Assembly: GCA_019752975.1 (NCBI GenBank)
Contig: JAIELM010000486.1
Coordinates: forward strand, 1 to 8,344
Source: Undibacterium sp.
Lineage (GTDB): Bacteria; Pseudomonadota; Gammaproteobacteria; Burkholderiales; Burkholderiaceae_D
Reading direction: 5' to 3'
Length of the DNA: 8,344 nucleotides
Position 1 is the first letter of the stretch, and the number at the start of each line of letters is the position of its first letter. Made by a program: the position numbers and the translations under genes. Below the pieces are notes generated by a model. It saw nothing but the letters and a program-made list of their open reading frames with translations, was not told the origin of the DNA and ran no database searches. This document shows positions 5,308-8,344 of this stretch, piece by piece.

Positions 5308-6594
5308 TTATTGCTTACCAGTGTTCGCCAATAGTGCTGTCATGTCAGCGATTCGTTTTTGCAAAAATCTCTGTTCTACACCTTGTTTGGTGAGCGCCAA
5401 AGCTCGCTGGTAAGCACATAGGGCTTCTTGGTTGCGTGCTAAGCGGCGATACATATCGGCCTGTGCAGCATGTGCCAAATGATAGTTATGCAGGCTCTCG
5501 TCTTGCAAAAGCGCCGTCACCAAAGGCAGGCCGGCGGCGGGTCCGTCACGCATGGCAATTGCCACTGCTCGATTGAGCACAATGATGGAGCTGGACTCTA
5601 GCCGAAGTAACGCGTCATACAGACCAACGATTTGTGGCCAATCAGTGACTGCTGCCGTGCTTGCCTCTGCGTGCACAGCGGAAATCGCAGCTTGCAGACT
5701 GTAAGCGCCAAAGAGCCGGGTGCGTAAAGCCTGCTCCGCTAACGCACAGCCCTCGGCAATTTTCTCCGCATTCCACAAACTACGATCTTGTTCGTCCAAT
5801 GGAATCAAATCGTGCTGTGTATTCACACGCGCCGCGCGGCGCGACTCATGCAGCAGCATCAGCGCCAATATGCCCATTACTTCCGCTTGCTCTGGTAAAA
5901 GCTCACGCAACAAACGAGCCAAACGGATAGCTTCATCAGACAACTCGCTACGCGTCAGCATTTCTCCACTGGAGGCAGAATAGCCTTCGTTAAAAACCAG
6001 ATAGATCACCCGCAACACGCTGCTCAAACGTGCAGGTAGTTCCGCCACGTCTGGCACTTGATAGGGAATACCCGCATCACGAATTTTCGTTTTGGCACGC
6101 ACGATGCGCTGTGCCAACGTGGGTGCTGGTAGTAAAAAAGCGCGGGCAATTTCCTCGGTCGTTAACCCACAAACTTCGCGCAAAGTCAGCGCCACTTGGG
6201 CATCAAATGCCAGACTAGGGTGGCAGCAGGTAAACACCAAGCGCAAGCGGTCGTCTTCCAGTGTTTGATCGGCATCCCAAGCGGGTGTTTCATCGGGTAT
6301 GGCTTCGACTTGCTCTGCAGCTTCGTCCCAGGCCGTAAAGCGCCGATTGCGTCGAATACTGTCTATCGACTTAAAGCGCCCTGCCGATACCAGCCAAGCA
6401 TGCGGGTTGGCGGGCAGGCCTTTAGTAGGCCATTGCTCGATAGCCGCTTTGAAGGCCTCGTGCAAAGCTTCTTCCGCCAATTCAAAATCCCCCAACAGGC
6501 GTACCAAAGTCGCAAAAATATGCCGCGACGAGAGACGGTAGAGCTGGTCGATGGTAATAGCGATGTCTTGATGAGCAGGATGAGCAGAACGCAT
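5308..6594 (-). CDS. ECF42-type RNA polymerase sigma factor with TPR extension
   Basis: 428 residues, more than twice a plain ECF sigma factor. Region 2 covers about 15-85, with [24 protein letters not shown] (25-48), ANPHAWL (62-68) and SIRRNRR (79-85). [15 protein letters not shown] (114-128) precedes region 4, where [28 protein letters not shown] (144-171) is the -35-reading helix-turn-helix. NEGY (202-205), [13 protein letters not shown] (244-256) and LDEQDRSLW (266-274) mark the DUF6596-type middle domain. NRAVA (341-345) and helical pairs to about 405 ([14 protein letters not shown]) form the TPR-like tail. ECF42 factors lack a dedicated anti-sigma gene, none is seen here, and the TPR part is thought to control activity. 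ATG 6594 is the only start before an upstream in-frame TAA, but lacks a clear Shine-Dalgarno. It lies 120 bp after the VOC gene and 143 bp before the SRPBCC pseudogene. Confidence 0.92.
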   Translation of the reverse strand: MRSAHPAHQDIAITIDQLYRLSSRHIFATLVRLLGDFELAEEALHEAFKAAIEQWPTKGLPANPHAWLVSAGRFKSIDSIRRNRRFTAWDEAAEQVEAIPDETPAWDADQTLEDDRLRLVFTCCHPSLAFDAQVALTLREVCGLTTEEIARAFLLPAPTLAQRIVRAKTKIRDAGIPYQVPDVAELPARLSSVLRVIYLVFNEGYSASSGEMLTRSELSDEAIRLARLLRELLPEQAEVMGILALMLLHESRRAARVNTQHDLIPLDEQDRSLWNAEKIAEGCALAEQALRTRLFGAYSLQAAISAVHAEASTAAVTDWPQIVGLYDALLRLESSSIIVLNRAVAIAMRDGPAAGLPLVTALLQDESLHNYHLAHAAQADMYRRLARNQEALCAYQRALALTKQGVEQRFLQKRIADMTALLANTGKQ

Positions 6595-6714
6595 GCGCTG
6601 GCGATGGTCAAATTAAAACCGTATTATCAGCTTAAATGAAAAAATGATGGAATAAAATTCACACAGAAAAATTCTCGTGGCTTGCGAAAAATTACAGCCT
6701 GAGCGAATTAATAA

Positions 6715-7143
6715 TCACCAAGGATCGTAGGTACCAATATTCCACACATGTCCCTCAGGATCTCGGCAACTAAAGCCGCGCCCTCCATAGCTTTCGTCTT
6801 TGATCTCAATCTCAATTCTCGCACCCGCCGCCTTCGCACGCTGGTACACCAACTCGGCATCTACTACGATGAGGTAGGGACTTTGGGTTTCCACGCCTCC
6901 GATTTCATCTGGCTGTTGAGTAAGCTGAGCAAATTCATTGTCGACTTGAGCCACAGAACCTAGCATGATCATGCCATTACCGAAGCTAAGTTGTGCGTGA
7001 GCGATCGTGCCGTCTTCATTTTCTACCACGAGTTGCTTCTCAAAACCAAAGGTCGAACACAGCCATTCAATTGCTTTAGGTGCGTCGCGATAGCGCAGAC
7101 AGGGAACTATGGTTGCACGGGTGTGTTTTGCGGTATTCGACAT
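6715..7143 (-). CDS. VOC-family protein (PhnB-like)
   Basis: 142 residues. IVPCLRYRDAPKAIEWLCSTFGFEKQLVVENEDGTIAHAQLSFGNGMIMLG is the N-terminal half typical of PhnB-like VOC proteins, and SYGGRGFSCRDPEGHVWNIGTYDPW forms the C-terminus. The DPEGHxWxxGTYDPW ending is common in this subgroup and carries asparagine where metal-dependent VOC enzymes have glutamate, so a non-catalytic or binding role is possible. It belongs to a different subgroup from the two paralogous VOC proteins of the cluster. ATG 7143 has GGAAGA about 8 nt upstream, an acceptable RBS. As the first gene of the minus-strand series, it is followed by the sigma factor after an AT-rich 120-bp gap with no clear terminator. Its own upstream region contains repeat copy 1. 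Confidence 0.87.
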   Translation of the reverse strand: MSNTAKHTRATIVPCLRYRDAPKAIEWLCSTFGFEKQLVVENEDGTIAHAQLSFGNGMIMLGSVAQVDNEFAQLTQQPDEIGGVETQSPYLIVVDAELVYQRAKAAGARIEIEIKDESYGGRGFSCRDPEGHVWNIGTYDPW

Positions 7144-7230
7144 AAGGTATTTCTTCCGAGTTTGCCAGTGATGTGAGTGTTGACTTCTACCGTTAATCTA
7201 AATGGTCGTTTGCAAAAAAACGAACGTGGC

Positions 7231-7332
7231 TTTGTTACTCTTTGTTGCCAATAGCTAGCTATTGGCGCCGCATTCGCAGCAAAACTGCCTCGAAAAGTGC
7301 ATCCATCATCATGACAAATCCTAATGGGAAAT
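7231..7332 (-). repeat. Copy 1 of a dispersed inverted repeat, with 20-bp palindrome
   Basis: Read on the minus strand, this stretch matches 7984-8085 of the plus strand at 91 of 102 positions by hand alignment, without gaps. A central 74-bp block (7231-7304) matches at 69. It contains the perfect palindrome GCCAATAGCTAGCTATTGGC (7247-7266). Its outer end (about 7333-7340) still resembles the terminal repeat of copy 2, while the other end does not, so this copy seems decayed or truncated. It lies between the YdeI-like gene and the VOC gene. Confidence 0.82.
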
Positions 7333-7410
7333 GTGGGTTTAAAAAAACACAGATTGAACTGTCTCAGGGATGAAGAAAATAGTACTTACGTTATTTGTTG
7401 TGCTAAACAT

Positions 7411-7962
7411 CTACTCTGCTCCATCAGGGGCGCAAAAGGATTTACTGTAATAACCAGACGGGTCAAAACAACAAACTCGTCGTTTTCCAGAAGCAAGCAT
7501 GTCACAAGCATCGCTGATCCGCTTAACCCGAGTTTTTATCTGTTTGGCTGAAGTAATCCAATGAATCCAATCTAGTCGCGCAATAGTCGTAGTATCGTCC
7601 CACACTATTCGCGCCGCCGGAGCAAGTGCTAAGGCCTCGAATAAGTCGGATGGAATGTCGGGCTCAGGTTCTTGTTCCACTGACATAATCTGAAATGTAA
7701 CATGGTCGCCGATGCTCACTCCCGCAGTGTCAAGTAACTCCTTACCTACCCTTAGCCAATGGCTCAATTGACCATCCGGCTCAAGCGTTGCTTGGAACTG
7801 ATGGGTGTTGATGCTTCCTTCGATGGTTGTTCTTCCTCGTCTAGGAAGTTTGTCGCTTGCGCTTTTTGGCAGAATCACAAAAGCCCATGGCGCATCGTTT
7901 TTCGACAAAGTCGCGCGCATTAGTTTTGCAGTGAACTCAGATTTTGTGTCGTTCTTCATCAT
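7411..7962 (-). CDS. DUF1905 / YdeI (OmdA-like) protein
   Basis: 183 residues with two parts. FTAKLMRATLSKNDAPWAFVILPKSASDKLPRRGRTTIEGSINTHQFQATLEPDG (10-64) and WLRVGKELLDTAGVSIGDHVTF (69-90) match the DUF1905 beta-barrel domain. WDDTTTIARLDWIHWITSAKQIKTRVKRISDACDMLASGKR (121-161) matches the YdeI/OmdA helical domain, associated by name with bacteriocin protection though its biochemistry is unsettled. Probably cytosolic: no signal peptide is seen. The start is one of two consecutive ATG codons (7962 or 7959); the RBS is weak. The MITE-like element begins only 16 bp upstream of the first ATG, so promoter and leader must come largely from that element. Inverted repeats on both sides suggest this gene arrived as a unit. 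Confidence 0.8.
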   Translation of the reverse strand: MMKNDTKSEFTAKLMRATLSKNDAPWAFVILPKSASDKLPRRGRTTIEGSINTHQFQATLEPDGQLSHWLRVGKELLDTAGVSIGDHVTFQIMSVEQEPEPDIPSDLFEALALAPAARIVWDDTTTIARLDWIHWITSAKQIKTRVKRISDACDMLASGKRRVCCFDPSGYYSKSFCAPDGAE

Positions 7963-7978
7963 TCCAATGAACCCTCAA

Positions 7979-8150
7979 CCGAGATTTTCCATGTGGATTT
8001 TTGATGATGACGGATGCACTTTTCGAGACAGTTTTGCTGCGAATGAGGCGCCAATAGCAAGCTATTGGCAACGAAGAGCAACAAAAATGGCCGAAAATGC
8101 GCCGTCAGCGCAAAAATAGCACCGAAGGTGCGCCTAATGGAAAATCTCGG
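7979..8150 (+). mobile_element. MITE-like element with 14-bp terminal inverted repeats (repeat copy 2)
   Basis: The 172-bp element begins CCGAGATTTTCCAT (7979-7992) and ends ATGGAAAATCTCGG (8137-8150), perfect inverted repeats. Inside lie the segment shared with copy 1 (7984-8085), the near-palindrome GCCAATAGCAAGCTATTGGC (8050-8069), a GCGC stem at 8099-8111 and the hairpin GCACC-GAA-GGTGC (8119-8131). CTCA flanks both sides (7974-7977 and 8151-8154) and could be a short target duplication, though one extra A intervenes on the left. It has no transposase, so it would need help in trans. The parent element is not recognised. Confidence 0.7.
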
Positions 8151-8169
8151 CTCAGTAAAGTGAGCACCT

Positions 8170-8344
8170 CTATTTACTCAACAAAACCTGCAAACGCGCA
8201 TTACGCTCAGCTATCAAGTCCTTGGCTAGGGTAATGCGGGCTTGGATTTTTTTGCTTGCGGCTTTAATGTCGATGTCGGTGGTTTTATCCAACGCGGCTT
8301 GATACCAACGCGCCCATACATCGACGATGTGTGCTTGCTCGGTG
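8170..8344 (-). CDS. Unrecognised protein, C-terminal fragment
   Basis: The last 57 codons and the TAG of a minus-strand gene that begins beyond the right edge. It reads TEQAHIVDVWARWYQAALDK, then a charged helical stretch (KAASKKIQARITLAKDLIAERNARLQVLLSK). The even spacing of hydrophobic residues between Lys, Arg and Glu suggests a long amphipathic helix or coiled coil at the C-terminus. Codon choice resembles the neighbours and no stop interrupts it, so it looks like a real gene. I do not recognise the family. It ends 19 bp from the MITE-like element, which may have landed just downstream of it. Confidence 0.6.
   Translation of the reverse strand, partial: TEQAHIVDVWARWYQAALDKTTDIDIKAASKKIQARITLAKDLIAERNARLQVLLSK

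Noticed and set aside
5661..6639. Several plus-strand open frames opposite the sigma factor gene
   Set aside because: They are antisense shadows of a well-supported coding sequence with no motifs of their own.
6595..6714. Possible -10 (GATAAT) before the sigma factor gene
   Set aside because: No acceptable -35 at 16-18 bp; in AT-rich DNA such a hexamer is expected by chance.
7207..7226. CGTTTG / CGAACG stem around an A-run upstream of the VOC gene, considered as a terminator
   Set aside because: The stem has a mismatch, and the A/T run lies in the loop rather than after the stem, so it does not fit a rho-independent terminator.

Overview
The window reads as a Gram-negative, probably betaproteobacterial (Burkholderiales/Neisseriales-like) chromosome of moderate GC. 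This placement is inferred from a porin C-terminus ending in a VGITHSF-type final beta strand, an IS4-type transposase remnant, and AAGGAG ribosome binding sites before most genes. No rRNA, tRNA or CRISPR array is visible.

Layout. (1) 1-151: 3' end of an outer-membrane porin. (2) About 273-716: mobile-element debris. It holds a perfect 14-bp inverted repeat with a 1-nt centre, an IS4-family transposase cut after its N-terminal domain, and, on the minus strand, a group II intron domain V-like hairpin whose domain VI appears cut. (3) 928-2142: a compact plus-strand operon of an ArsR-family repressor and a double-domain SRPBCC (AHSA1-type) protein. Its near-consensus sigma-70 promoter is bracketed by two similar operators, and the predicted transcript is nearly leaderless. 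(4) 2169-7143: eight minus-strand genes. In transcription order they are a VOC protein, an ECF42-type sigma factor with a TPR extension, an SRPBCC gene broken by one in-frame stop, DUF1428, VOC, a YCII/DGPF protein, a RibD/DHFR-like reductase and another VOC protein. The two groups converge with a 26-bp gap. (5) 7231-8150: a DUF1905/YdeI (OmdA-like) gene flanked by two inverted copies of a roughly 100-bp repeat. One copy sits in a 172-bp MITE-like element with perfect 14-bp terminal inverted repeats. (6) 8170-8344: the C-terminus of an unrecognised minus-strand gene.

How it may work together. ECF42 sigma factors are known to be linked to DGPF genes and to carry a C-terminal TPR extension. Here a candidate ECF42-type promoter (TGTCGA, 17 bp, CGAC) lies just downstream of the sigma gene and points into the SRPBCC-DUF1428-VOC-YCII-RibD-VOC series. 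This suggests a sigma-controlled regulon of small stress or detoxification-type proteins. It sits beside an independent ArsR-controlled SRPBCC unit. Substrates and inducing signals cannot be read from the sequence.
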